DNA from: Candidatus Poribacteria bacterium
Lineage (GTDB): Bacteria; Poribacteria; DTPJ01; WJIO01
Direction: 5' to 3'
DNA length: 18,925 nt
Assembly (NCBI GenBank): GCA_014730235.1
Contig: WJIO01000387.1
Coordinates: 1-18,925, forward strand
In this document: one piece after another, positions 7,999 to 16,514 of the stretch
Layout: each line of letters opens with the position of its first letter
Position numbering within the stretch: position 1 is the stretch's first letter
The notes under the pieces: generated by a model
Told to the model about the DNA's origin: nothing
Database searches by the model: none
The model's input: only the letters and a program-made list of their open reading frames with translations
Made by a program: the position numbers and the translations under genes

Positions 7999-8370
7999 AA
8001 TGCTCCTAATATGTAACCGTTAAAAAATGAATATAACTTATTGCGTTTTCAGTTGTGCTGGAAATCTCCATTTAATCTGAATATCAACGACTTATAGTAT
8101 ACATATCTTTATATATTCAGTAAAGCAGAAATTATGATTTGATCCTTTCCAGATTAATCAATCAACTGTTTAGTCTTGCTAAATACTGCCTGGTAAATAG
8201 CACAGCGACTATGAAGATTAGTTGGTTTTATCTCTGAAAATTCATCATTTATCTCTTGAAATATATCATTCAATGTCTTATGATTCATGTTAGATGCATA
8301 CTTTCTTGTGTAATCTAAGGATATGGTGAAGAACTCTGAAAAAATAAAAGCTGAGGAATAGATCAATAAA
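7999..8370. other. Divergent intergenic region between the glycosidase-like and DUF6785-like genes
   Basis: This AT-rich region should carry both divergent promoters. Several TATA-like stretches occur (for example TATAGTATACATAT at 8094-8107), but no pair with a good -35 can be defended. A short open frame on the minus strand (8154-8288) is listed separately with low confidence. Confidence 0.4.
8154..8288 (-). CDS. Possible small protein of unknown function (44 aa)
   Basis: From the ATG at 8288 the reverse strand encodes MNHKTLNDIFQEINDEFSEI continuing to FSKTKQLID, a plausible soluble, helical composition. The frame is open back to a TTG at 8366 (70 codons). No clear ribosome binding site precedes either start, and no family is recognised. 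It lies in the divergent promoter region, so it may be a decayed gene fragment or chance. Confidence 0.25.
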   Translation of the reverse strand: MNHKTLNDIFQEINDEFSEIKPTNLHSRCAIYQAVFSKTKQLID

Positions 8371-10296
8371 ATGAATCAAGAAGCCTCATCAACCGATTAC
8401 TCATCATCCGGCATCAAAATCCATATATTACTGATCGGTCTGGTGTTTGTCGTTTTGAATGGATACTGGACTCTTATGGGCAGTGAAGTCTGGCATTCTA
8501 CCCAGCTTACTATCGCTTCTCTGTTTTTTAACGCCGTTTTTACCCTTCTGGTTCTGGTAATTATCAATCTTGTAATAAAAAAGATTGTGCCGAGATTTGC
8601 TATGTCCCAGGCTGATATGCTTACCATATATGTAATGGTGGTTATGCTGACTACCATAAGCGGACATACTATGATGGGCTATCTCCTTCCAGCTATTGCC
8701 CACGCTTTCTGGTTCGCCACCCCGGAAAATGAATGGTTGCAGTTGTTTGGCAGCCATGTACCGGACTGGATGGCCGTTAAAGATGCGGATGTATTAAGGG
8801 GGTTTTATGAGGGTGAATCATCTCTTTATATTACACGAAACCTGAAGGCTTGGTTCAAGCCGGTTCTAGCTTGGTCTTCCTTTGTCATAGTGCTGTGGAT
8901 CGTGCTTTTGTCCATGAATATATTTATCCGTAAGCAGTGGACAGAGAATGAGCGATTAAGCTACCCTATCATCCAGCTACCTGTTGCAATGACGGGCAAC
9001 CCACGTAAATTCTTTGGAAATCGTCTCATGTGGATAGGTTTTTCCATATCCGGCACTATATGTATTTTAAATGGACTGAGTTACATAAACCCGGCCGTTC
9101 CTTACATTAACGTCAAACATCAGGGCATAGCGTCTTTTACCAGCAGACCCTGGAACGCTATGGGTACCCTCACCATATCCTTTTACCCTTTTATCATCGG
9201 CCTGATGTTCTTTACACCTCTTGATCTATCCTTTTCCTGCTGGTTCTTCTACGTATTTGGTAGAATTCAAAGGATAGTGGGTATAGGTATGATAGGAGCT
9301 AAAAGTATTTATTTTTATGAGCAATCTATCGGCGCATGGATCGCTTTTGGTTTAATTCCCCTGTGGATGGGGAGAAAATTTTATATACGCATTATAAACA
9401 GAATCTTCAGAAGAAATTACCCACTGGATGATTCCAGCGAACCTATGAGTTACAGAACGGCTACGATAATACTCGTAATTGGTTCTCTATACTTATTTTT
9501 GTTCCTGAACCACGCCGGTATGTCCTTTTGGGCTATCGGTATATTTTCCATGATTTATGCTCCTATGGTTCTGGGAATTACACGATCCAGGGCAGAAATC
9601 GGGCCCCCGCTACATACTTTGATATACGTTGACCCAGCCAGGACAATGGTTACCACCATGGGAACATACCGTCTTGGTACACCAAATCTGACTATATTGA
9701 CCTACCTGTATCCCCTTAACAGATGTTTCCGGGCAAATCCCATGCCCAGCGAACTGGAAGCCCTACGTATAGCAGAACGAACCCGCATAGGTTATCGCCA
9801 GATACTGGCCGGGATGATACTGGCCATTGTCTTTGGTATCTTTATAACCTTCTGGCTTTATCTGCATGTAATGTATGATCTCGGCGCAACCAGCAAAGCA
9901 AGAGGTTGGATCGGTACTATGGGATGGGAGTTTTTTAACCGGTTAAACAACTGGCTTGTTTATCCACAAAATACAAACTGGTCAGAAACAGGTGGAATCA
10001 TCGGCGGGTTCATATTTACCATTTTCCTGGCCATTATGAAAGGTCGATTTTTATGGTGGCCCTTTCATCCCGGCGGCTATGTATTAACAACTGGCGGTGG
10101 TCTTGGACGATCATGGTTTGCCGTATTTATAAGCTGGATGCTAAAGGCAATAATTCTAAGAGCGGGGGGAGTGCGTCTTTACCGTAGGGCTGTACCTTTT
10201 TTCTTTGGTCTTATGCTTGGTGATTATGCTCTGGGGTGTGTATGGAGTCTTATAGGTATCGCCTTTAAAATACCAACTTATGGAGTCTGGCACTAG
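8371..10296 (+). CDS. Polytopic membrane protein, DUF6785-like (OPT-transporter-like)
   Basis: This 641-residue integral membrane protein has about 12-14 hydrophobic segments, from HILLIGLVFVVLNGYW near residue 18 to FFFGLMLGDYALGCVW near the end. Conserved-looking loops include a Ser-rich N-terminus, FAMSQADMLTIYVMV (about 76-90), ENERLSYPIIQLPVAM (about 192-207), RSRAEIGPPLHTLIYVDPAR (about 409-428) and FHPGGYVLTTGGG near 565-578. The NERLSYPI-P motif and architecture are those of the DUF6785 family, distantly like oligopeptide (OPT) transporters. These are common in Poribacteria, Armatimonadota and related groups beside sugar-catabolism genes. Transport of a degradation product of the neighbouring hydrolase is a reasonable inference. 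The ATG at 8371 has GAGGA 13 bases upstream, slightly far. It ends in TAG and converges on the glycoconjugate operon. Confidence 0.82.
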   Translation: MNQEASSTDYSSSGIKIHILLIGLVFVVLNGYWTLMGSEVWHSTQLTIASLFFNAVFTLLVLVIINLVIKKIVPRFAMSQADMLTIYVMVVMLTTISGHTMMGYLLPAIAHAFWFATPENEWLQLFGSHVPDWMAVKDADVLRGFYEGESSLYITRNLKAWFKPVLAWSSFVIVLWIVLLSMNIFIRKQWTENERLSYPIIQLPVAMTGNPRKFFGNRLMWIGFSISGTICILNGLSYINPAVPYINVKHQGIASFTSRPWNAMGTLTISFYPFIIGLMFFTPLDLSFSCWFFYVFGRIQRIVGIGMIGAKSIYFYEQSIGAWIAFGLIPLWMGRKFYIRIINRIFRRNYPLDDSSEPMSYRTATIILVIGSLYLFLFLNHAGMSFWAIGIFSMIYAPMVLGITRSRAEIGPPLHTLIYVDPARTMVTTMGTYRLGTPNLTILTYLYPLNRCFRANPMPSELEALRIAERTRIGYRQILAGMILAIVFGIFITFWLYLHVMYDLGATSKARGWIGTMGWEFFNRLNNWLVYPQNTNWSETGGIIGGFIFTIFLAIMKGRFLWWPFHPGGYVLTTGGGLGRSWFAVFISWMLKAIILRAGGVRLYRRAVPFFFGLMLGDYALGCVWSLIGIAFKIPTYGVWH

Positions 10297-10343
10297 GGAT
10301 TTTGTATTTGTAAAGAGGTATTATAAACTAAAAGCTTGCACAA

Positions 10344-10378
10344 AAAACAGACAATGTTATTTTAACACTGCCTGTTTT
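10344..10378 (-). terminator. Intrinsic terminator of the minus-strand operon (possibly bidirectional)
   Basis: A 16-bp stem, AAAACAGACAATGTTA (10344-10359), is separated by TTT from TAACACTGCCTGTTTT (10363-10378). In the minus-strand transcript every position pairs, two as G-U wobbles, and the helix runs into a T-run. In the plus-strand transcript the same two positions are A-C mismatches. It lies 24 bases past the stop of the radical SAM gene and 48 bases past the stop of the membrane protein gene. It therefore mainly serves the minus-strand operon. Confidence 0.75.
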
Positions 10379-10401
10379 CTGAAAAATACCCATGCTTGAA
10401 T

Positions 10402-11706
10402 TCAGCTTGAGTGATTTACCTGGGGTAATTGACATGTACCATTGCTTGAGAACATTTTGGTAAATCGTCTCATTTTTTGATAATTAGGCGGTTTTCTGCC
10501 ATCGAAGAAATCGCATGAATAAAAATAAAGAACATCCCGTAACCAGAGGCGGGATTTTTCATTTTTAAATATTTTAATTAGAGCAGATATAGGATGATGA
10601 TATAGATTTATAAGAGGTTCATATAATTCCGTTGGATCCCGGAAACATTCCCAATCGCATTTAACGCAGAAAGGTTTTTGCTCTCGCAAAGTTTCCAGAT
10701 CAATGTCCCATATCTCACCGAGATCATCTTCGACCCTGTATCCACATGGGTATAAATGTCCTGTTTCAGCATCCATATAGAAGAAGTCAATACCACCTCT
10801 GCATGGATATTCGGTTTTGCTGCCGTTATTATAAAATTTCATTAAAGCGCATAAACTTGTTTTGGGTGTAAATATCCTGATTTTAGGGCGATATTCTGAA
10901 AGAGTGTCAAAAAGTGCTTTGAATAAAACAGCTTTTTCCTCACGGGTGAAAGATACAACGCGATCTTTAGATGTAGCCAAATAGGACACGTCATCAATAT
11001 CCATACTCATGGGATAACATGTATTGGCCATGGTAAAGCCAAGGTTTATCACCCGCTGGCAGAAATCAGAAAAACCCTTGCTGTAGCGTTCATAAAACTT
11101 TTCTTCGTTAAAATCATTTATTTCATCCATACCGTAACGACCGCCGATATTCCTATTTATACCCAGATTAGCGGCAGGATAGATGCCGTATTCCTGAAGA
11201 ATTGGAACAGCTTTTTCAATACCGTTGATCAAACCGGGAAATCCTCGCATTTCTTCATGGACTTCAGGGCATGAAGAATCAAGGCTGATCCAGAGGTTGC
11301 GAAGATTTGTCTGAGATAGTTTCTCTGCTATAGTATATACACGTTTTTCAAACTTATCATGCTGAGCGGGATCGTAACAGAAGGCAAAGCCATTAGTGCC
11401 TGTCCTTATGTATTTTACGCCCCTGCTACTGGCATGGTTTATAAGCTCTACAATATCATCCAGAAAAAGGAAGGGTTCACCACCGGTAAAAGACAATATC
11501 TGAATGTTCCAGTTATCAACGGCGTAGTCAATAACTCTTTTTATATAATCTTTTGAGAGGGTTTTCCTGGATGCATCACTGCCTTTTCGCATTCCACACT
11601 GGGGGCAACTTGCATTACAGAAAGTAGTATACTGAATAACCAATTGTGGGTTTATATGCTTTTCTCTAAGGGCATCAAAGACCGTCCCAAATGTACCTTT
11701 ACTCAA
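10402..11706 (-). CDS. Radical SAM protein with SPASM-like C-terminal cysteine cluster
   Basis: This 434-residue protein has C30-NAS-C34-PQ-C37 (CxxxCxxC, binding the SAM [4Fe-4S] cluster), FTGGEPF (GGE at 75-77) and ISLDSS (about 140-145). At the C-terminal side is a cysteine set C302, C321, C347, C350, C354 (CRGG; LYPCGYR; CVKCDWEC) that resembles a SPASM/twitch auxiliary-cluster domain. The last 80 residues (HPISALIKIFKNEKSRLWL) are basic and hydrophobic and may touch the membrane. The only usable start is TTG at 11706 (ATT precedes it), with AGGAAGG upstream; no nearby ATG is in frame. It is the last gene of the operon, 54 bases behind the PHP-GT4 gene, so its substrate is probably a sugar, lipid or peptide of that pathway. 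It does not look like the sulfatase-maturing enzyme: the spacing and length differ, and it is not next to the sulfatase. Confidence 0.85.
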   Translation of the reverse strand: MSKGTFGTVFDALREKHINPQLVIQYTTFCNASCPQCGMRKGSDASRKTLSKDYIKRVIDYAVDNWNIQILSFTGGEPFLFLDDIVELINHASSRGVKYIRTGTNGFAFCYDPAQHDKFEKRVYTIAEKLSQTNLRNLWISLDSSCPEVHEEMRGFPGLINGIEKAVPILQEYGIYPAANLGINRNIGGRYGMDEINDFNEEKFYERYSKGFSDFCQRVINLGFTMANTCYPMSMDIDDVSYLATSKDRVVSFTREEKAVLFKALFDTLSEYRPKIRIFTPKTSLCALMKFYNNGSKTEYPCRGGIDFFYMDAETGHLYPCGYRVEDDLGEIWDIDLETLREQKPFCVKCDWECFRDPTELYEPLINLYHHPISALIKIFKNEKSRLWLRDVLYFYSCDFFDGRKPPNYQKMRRFTKMFSSNGTCQLPQVNHSS

Positions 11707-11760
11707 AATGTTTTTTAATCCTTCCTATTAGCCATTAGATTATTCAGCCGGTAAAAATCA

Positions 11761-14139
11761 CTATACATAACTCAATGAGGTGGTTGGTTCCATATAATCA
11801 AGTTCCAGACGGTCTGATTTTTCATGTCCGGTCACCGTATGCCAGAATCCCATAAAAATGTCTTCCTTATCAAATCTTGCAACGTTATCAACCGCCTTTT
11901 TAGACATATTTAAGCGCATTTGTTTATCAAGCATGAGTTTATCAATGGAATTAACAAACATGGAACTGTTTGTCGCAACGATCCCTGACTTACCATCAAT
12001 CACTATTTCTTTTGGACCACCTTGATTCATGACAACGCATGGAATACCTGATGCCTGGGCTTCAAGCACCACATTTCCAAAAGTATCAGTAAGGCTTGGG
12101 AATGCAAATATATCAGCCGAAGCATAAGCCTTTGACAGTTGTTCGCCAAACATAGGGCCGAGGAGTTTGAAGTTTCCCATGTGTTTGGTTTTATCTCTAA
12201 GTTCTTCCAGATAAGGGCCCTCACCAATGCAAAGCATGGTAAAATCTCTGTTCCTTTGGAGAAGCTGGTTATGAACATCCAGAAGTAAATCCAGGTTCTT
12301 TTCTTTGGATATCCGACCCACATAGAGTAGTTTAGTTCCTTTGGTATGACCAAAGTAACCGTTGTTGCTTCGTTTTGCTGGAGAGAAAACCTCCCGATCA
12401 ACCCACCTTCTCAGGAAACCAATTTTATCTGTTCTAATACCCCATTTTTCAAGTTCCGCAGCATAATCACTTGATGGAACCAGTATGCGGTCTGCTTGAT
12501 CGTAAAAAGCTTTGGCAAGTTTTGCTACAACAGCAGCCAGCATATTATCATTTGTTAATTCGTATGAATATCTTGGCAGATCAGTATGGTATATGGAAGT
12601 AACCGGAAGCCCGAAAACCTTAGCCGCTAAGAGACCGGCAAATCCCATAGGCCCGGGTGTGCTAATAACTACAGAATCAAACTCCTCTTCTTCCATCCAT
12701 CTGGCTAATCGAAGGAAGGATGGAAAATAAAGGGTTAGATCTTTATACATAGGAATTCGGAAATTAGTGATGGACGGGAAAGCTTTTATACCTTCCGGAT
12801 GACCATCTTCCTTTTCGTCGGATACAACAACAGTAAGGTCACAATCATATTCTTTACTTGCATCCAGGAATCTGTTTATAGTTCTTACTACACCATCCAT
12901 AACCTGGTATCTATCGGTAAACCATGCGACTTTCTTGGGTTTAGCTTCCCCCATAAACCTTTCAGCTTCGTGTATCAAATCCAGATCTTTATGTACTGAG
13001 GACATAGAGGCCATATAAGCGCCAAGAATCGCAGTTCCCCAGGCTATAAAAGAGTTAAGAAGCAAAGGCTGTTCTGTAATCTGGATTATCAGGCGATCCC
13101 AGAGGTCTGCTGCAAGATTAAAAACGTGTTTATTAATTTCTTCCGCGCTTAATGTACCGGAGTTGAACATAGTTTTTAATTCCGGTCTTTCCTGAACCAC
13201 AGCCCGAACCTCGCGAACGAGAGGTGATTGTTCTTTTTCAGGACTTCTCTTCAGGGCTTTTTTCAGTTTTCTTCGAGTCCAGATATTGGGTTTTTTACCA
13301 TCTTTTTGCAGCATGAGTTTCAACATTAATGCGGCTTCGGAAGATTGACCTTTCTGGCTCATAGCATACTGGTAACCTACACTGATTATCTGGTGGGCCA
13401 GTGTAAGACTTCCGTCTGATACACCACAAGCCTCAGTCCGTCCCGCCCGAATACCCTCCAAAAGTGCCTCTTTTGTCATTTCCTCGACCATCACTTCAGT
13501 GTGACATGATCCTACAAACAACCCGCCATGATCGTCTGAACCACCGACAAAATACTTCTCCCAGGGCCTATCTCCTACAGGTTCGAGGTTATGCTTATCG
13601 GCAAACCATTTAATATCTTCTTCAGTCAATGATGAGAGCATTCGTTTAGTAATCCGATTAGTTCTATCGTATCTTCCGCCATTTAAAACTTCGTGTCTTT
13701 TAAAAAGTAGTATCAGCTTTTCAAAATGATCCCAGGTAAGATCACCGTTTACTTTGTAGAGGGGGTGGGCAGCGAAATGTATTATATCCTCCTGGTTGAG
13801 ATAATCCACCAGATCATAAACGTTATGTCTAACTTCTTCGATTTCTCTGTTCTGTTCTTCATTTATATCAATACAAACAACATGCACCTTAACACCGTCG
13901 GGGAAAAATGCAGTAGTTTCTCTGCCAATGATTACATTATCATAGTCTAGTATTTCCTTCACGCCGTTAATATTGTCATGATCAGTAATAGTAACGAAAT
14001 CCATGTTGCGATTCATGGCCAACTGGTACAGTGATTCTGGTGGTGTATATGATTCAGCACATCCAATCTGTCTCAGCACCCATAATCCGGCTGAAGAAGC
14101 TTTGCTGTGACAATGTAGATCAATTTTTGCTTTGTGCAT
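11761..14139 (-). CDS. Fusion of PHP-type metal phosphoesterase and GT4 glycosyltransferase
   Basis: This 792-residue protein has two enzyme halves. Residues 1-240 are a PHP domain: DLHCHS (D7, H9, H11), FVTITDHDN (D53, H54, D55), GRETTAF (E74), FAAHP (H125), and GGSDDHGG (D202, D203, H204) give the expected metal ligands. Residues about 240-400 are a helical linker with a basic segment (TRRKLKKALKR, 288-298). Residues about 402-790 are a GT-B GT4 glycosyltransferase: KKVAWFTDRY-VMDGVVRTI, STPGPMGFAGLLAA, YHTDLPRY, LLYVGRISKEKN (605-615), LCIGEGPYLEEL, and DTFGNVVLEAQASGIP. The usual ExxxxxxxE appears as D685...E693. The GT half resembles SQD2/mannosyl-lipid GT4 enzymes that act on lipids. 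Start: ATG at 14139 with GGGAG seven bases ahead. It ends in tandem TAG-TGA. Enzyme classes are firm; substrates are inferred. Confidence 0.9.
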   Translation of the reverse strand: MHKAKIDLHCHSKASSAGLWVLRQIGCAESYTPPESLYQLAMNRNMDFVTITDHDNINGVKEILDYDNVIIGRETTAFFPDGVKVHVVCIDINEEQNREIEEVRHNVYDLVDYLNQEDIIHFAAHPLYKVNGDLTWDHFEKLILLFKRHEVLNGGRYDRTNRITKRMLSSLTEEDIKWFADKHNLEPVGDRPWEKYFVGGSDDHGGLFVGSCHTEVMVEEMTKEALLEGIRAGRTEACGVSDGSLTLAHQIISVGYQYAMSQKGQSSEAALMLKLMLQKDGKKPNIWTRRKLKKALKRSPEKEQSPLVREVRAVVQERPELKTMFNSGTLSAEEINKHVFNLAADLWDRLIIQITEQPLLLNSFIAWGTAILGAYMASMSSVHKDLDLIHEAERFMGEAKPKKVAWFTDRYQVMDGVVRTINRFLDASKEYDCDLTVVVSDEKEDGHPEGIKAFPSITNFRIPMYKDLTLYFPSFLRLARWMEEEEFDSVVISTPGPMGFAGLLAAKVFGLPVTSIYHTDLPRYSYELTNDNMLAAVVAKLAKAFYDQADRILVPSSDYAAELEKWGIRTDKIGFLRRWVDREVFSPAKRSNNGYFGHTKGTKLLYVGRISKEKNLDLLLDVHNQLLQRNRDFTMLCIGEGPYLEELRDKTKHMGNFKLLGPMFGEQLSKAYASADIFAFPSLTDTFGNVVLEAQASGIPCVVMNQGGPKEIVIDGKSGIVATNSSMFVNSIDKLMLDKQMRLNMSKKAVDNVARFDKEDIFMGFWHTVTGHEKSDRLELDYMEPTTSLSYV

Positions 14140-14196
14140 GTCTTAACTCCCATCTTTCAAGATTTTAGTTTAAAACCAGAAATAGGCATTAAAAAA

Positions 14197-15258
14197 TCAG
14201 GTAAATTCTATTCCAACCAATTCATTATCTCTGGTTAAAGATACTTCATGAATACTGACTTCAGCAAATTTAAAACCTTTACTGGTATATTTTGTTCTAA
14301 GCAGGCTAAGCTGTTCTTCATCCCGGTACATGCCAACTATAGCTCCACCTGAACCGGGAAACTTGGCAGGAGCGCCAAGTTCTTCCGCTATACCTATCAT
14401 TTCCAGATTCCGCTTTCCAATGGCTTTATCGCCATATATTTTTCTGCGGAGTTTGAAATTAATACTCATAAGCTTTCCAAAATGTTTAATATTTCCATCT
14501 TCCAGAACTTGTTTACCTTCCTCAGCCAGAGTTCCAAACACGCTCATGGCATCAATAATTTCTCTATCACCCTGATTATATCTAAACCGGACTTCGTTGT
14601 GCATTTTACCAGAATCTTTCCCTGAGCCTTCGACATAGGCAATAAACAAATTTGGTAAAAGATTGAAATCTAACCTTTCATACAAACCAAAACCGTTTTT
14701 ATCCATATGTTCTTTATTGAAGTCCATGTAGACAGTACCACCGTAGCTTTGTATAACTCTATCCTGAAGTCCCGCCTTAATACCAAGTTCCTCTGTTTCA
14801 ACGCTGAGTACCAGGTTAGGCTGAATTTCCAGGGGTATATCTTTATCATCAAGTTCATAAAATTTCATAAGGGCTTTCAGGAGCGATACGATAATAGCGC
14901 TTGACCCACCCAGGCCTACCTGCCGGGGAATATTGGTGTCATAGGTTATGCTGTAATTACCGTTTTTAAGACAAATTCCATTTTCACGACAATACTTACT
15001 AAATCTCTTGCATGTTGCATATATAAGCCTTATACCGCCATAATATCCATCCCGCTTGGATACTTCTTCCAAATCATACAAACTTTTAAATTCGGTAGGA
15101 TCAAATTCCCTGTGAGGTATTATCTTTAAGTTTTTGCTTTCTGTAAGTCTTACCGTCGCCCAGAAATTAGTTATACATGAAGATATTGTTTTACCAAAAA
15201 ATCCATCAGATGGATTTCCCATCAGTCCTATTCTTGAATAAGTCCTTTTTTCAATCAT
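14197..15258 (-). CDS. GHMP kinase, glucuronokinase-like (plant-type)
   Basis: This 353-residue GHMP-superfamily sugar kinase has N-terminal RIGLMGNPSDGFFGKTIS (9-26), the ATP loop VGLGGSSA (114-121), ELGIKAGLQDRVIQSYGG (157-174; D166 as likely catalytic Asp) and the third motif FPGSGGAIVG (300-309). From memory these match plant glucuronokinase almost word for word (GNPSD-FG-TIS, NFWA, GYYGG, YDTNIPRQ-GL-GSSAI, AGLQDRV-Q-YGG--MDF-KEHMD, SDSGK-H, GSGGA). That enzyme converts D-glucuronate and ATP to glucuronate-1-phosphate. Other bacterial relatives may use heptose or other sugars, so the substrate is inferred. The ATG directly abuts the stop of the preceding gene (TAA then ATG), a sign of coupled translation. 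It is followed after 57 bases by the PHP-GT4 gene. Confidence 0.85.
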   Translation of the reverse strand: MIEKRTYSRIGLMGNPSDGFFGKTISSCITNFWATVRLTESKNLKIIPHREFDPTEFKSLYDLEEVSKRDGYYGGIRLIYATCKRFSKYCRENGICLKNGNYSITYDTNIPRQVGLGGSSAIIVSLLKALMKFYELDDKDIPLEIQPNLVLSVETEELGIKAGLQDRVIQSYGGTVYMDFNKEHMDKNGFGLYERLDFNLLPNLFIAYVEGSGKDSGKMHNEVRFRYNQGDREIIDAMSVFGTLAEEGKQVLEDGNIKHFGKLMSINFKLRRKIYGDKAIGKRNLEMIGIAEELGAPAKFPGSGGAIVGMYRDEEQLSLLRTKYTSKGFKFAEVSIHEVSLTRDNELVGIEFT

Positions 15259-16329
15259 TTAAGATAATCCCCTTTTTGTATTACCCCTGATCCATAACTC
15301 CCTGGCTCCCAGTGTTAAAAAACATGTTGCCCCCAAAGCTGTGCTGAGAAGATAAGAGATGGATCTATCTAGAACAGTAAGGGTAAAAGCTTGTAATGGT
15401 GGAACTCCTATTAGCACTAAACCGGCCACAAGACCGCCTTCAATAATTCCTATTCCACCGGGAGTAAAAGCTATTAAACCCATAGATATATACCAGACAT
15501 TAACAGCTGCTGCTGCGCTGAAGGAAAGGTTAATGTCCATAGCATAAGCAAGTATTTTAAGTCTAAGGGGAGCCATTACCCAGAAAAAGCTGGCTGCGAT
15601 TAAACTTTCAAAAACAGGAATTTTCCATTTACCCGAATATGGTATTGAATTTATAGATATATTATTTTTTTCTTCACGGGTAAGTAGTCGTAAAATCCTG
15701 TTCCACAATATTGGCATATAATTTGTTTTATATATAATCAGGAAGGCAACTAACAGTATAATTGACATCGTTCCAATGATATAGCTAAACTGCCGCCATG
15801 TTAATAACTTATGTTCCACCAATACAGGTGCGCCTATCATACCCATAAGGGCTATTGGTGCTAGCTCTGTCAGTTTGCTTATTGCTACAGATAGAACGGA
15901 TACAGAATATGGCATTTTAAACTTTTTTCGCAAACCATATACCCGTATAATTTCGCCGCCAGCTCTACTCATAGGAGTTATATTATTTACAAATATACCG
16001 GCCATCCATATTGGCATGAGTTTTAAAACATTCACATGCTTATTGAAAATCTTCAATACGGCCTTCCAACTCCAGTCTGTTAATAATGTGCTTATAACGT
16101 AGACCAGAACAGCCAGAAAAAAGAATCTGAGTTTGATTTTAGATAGGGCTTTTCCAGTCTCTGAAAGGGATTTTGCTAGACTTCCAAATGAAATATATCT
16201 CCAAAGACCGAAAGCTATAAGACCGAGAAAAATCAGGCCGATAGATATTTTAATTGCTTTTATTTTTACTTCCCCCAGGTTTTTAATATATTTCTCATTT
16301 AATGTAGTTTCATTAACTACAATTGACAT
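15259..16329 (-). CDS. UPF0104 / LPG-synthase-TM family membrane protein (flippase-like)
   Basis: This protein of 356 residues has about eight membrane segments. The first is ISIGLIFLGLIAFGLW (about 30-45); a conserved NNITPMSRAGGEIIRVYGLR sits near 115-134 and FTPGGIGIIEGG near 290-301. These are the hallmarks of the PF03706-type (YbhN/lysylphosphatidylglycerol synthase membrane) family, whose members move or modify lipids and are often encoded beside glycosyltransferases. It lacks the soluble acyl-transfer domain of MprF, so a lipid or glycolipid flipping role is more likely. I chose ATG 16329 over the TTG at 16344 because GGAG sits nine bases before the ATG. That start lies inside the end of the original (uninterrupted) GT9 frame, giving a 13-bp gene overlap. 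Confidence 0.85.
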   Translation of the reverse strand: MSIVVNETTLNEKYIKNLGEVKIKAIKISIGLIFLGLIAFGLWRYISFGSLAKSLSETGKALSKIKLRFFFLAVLVYVISTLLTDWSWKAVLKIFNKHVNVLKLMPIWMAGIFVNNITPMSRAGGEIIRVYGLRKKFKMPYSVSVLSVAISKLTELAPIALMGMIGAPVLVEHKLLTWRQFSYIIGTMSIILLVAFLIIYKTNYMPILWNRILRLLTREEKNNISINSIPYSGKWKIPVFESLIAASFFWVMAPLRLKILAYAMDINLSFSAAAAVNVWYISMGLIAFTPGGIGIIEGGLVAGLVLIGVPPLQAFTLTVLDRSISYLLSTALGATCFLTLGARELWIRGNTKRGLS

Positions 16330-16514
16330 TCTGAGCTGCTCCAAACCTTTTTTATCAATTCATTAGTAGCATCGAAAACTTCATCCACAGGAAGTTCAGC
16401 TAGGCATAAATGGGAAGGGCCGTGTTTACACCTGGGGTTAAAGTTACTCTTTCTTAGCTTGAGGATAGGCCAGCAGGGGCGACATTCCATATTTTTTGCA
16501 ACGACAATATGTTC
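16317..16514 (-). pseudogene. Detached 3' end of the GT9 gene, in frame behind an amber codon
   Basis: Directly after the TAG at 16515-16517, the same frame stays open for 65 more codons to a TAG at 16317. It encodes EHIVVAKNMECRPCWPILK, then a segment with CKHGPSHLCLAEL and DEVFDATNELIKKVW. The pattern of a C-x-x-C pair, further cysteines, the CL-(E/D)-(L/I) step and a final helix is the usual C-terminal tail of GT9 heptosyltransferases. It has no start or ribosome binding site of its own. Its stop overlaps the next gene by 13 bp, a normal operon arrangement, which supports it as the true end of the original gene. Confidence 0.8.

Noticed and set aside
10402-11706. Radical SAM protein as the anaerobic sulfatase-maturing enzyme for the sulfatase at 2261
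   Set aside because: It is about 7 kb away on the other strand in a glycosyltransferase operon. Its C-terminal cysteine layout (C302, C321, C347, C350, C354) is shorter than the two-cluster SPASM domain of those enzymes.
15259-16344. TTG at 16344 as start of the flippase-like gene
   Set aside because: Its upstream AAGG is only two bases away, whereas GGAG is nine bases before the ATG at 16329, a normal spacing.
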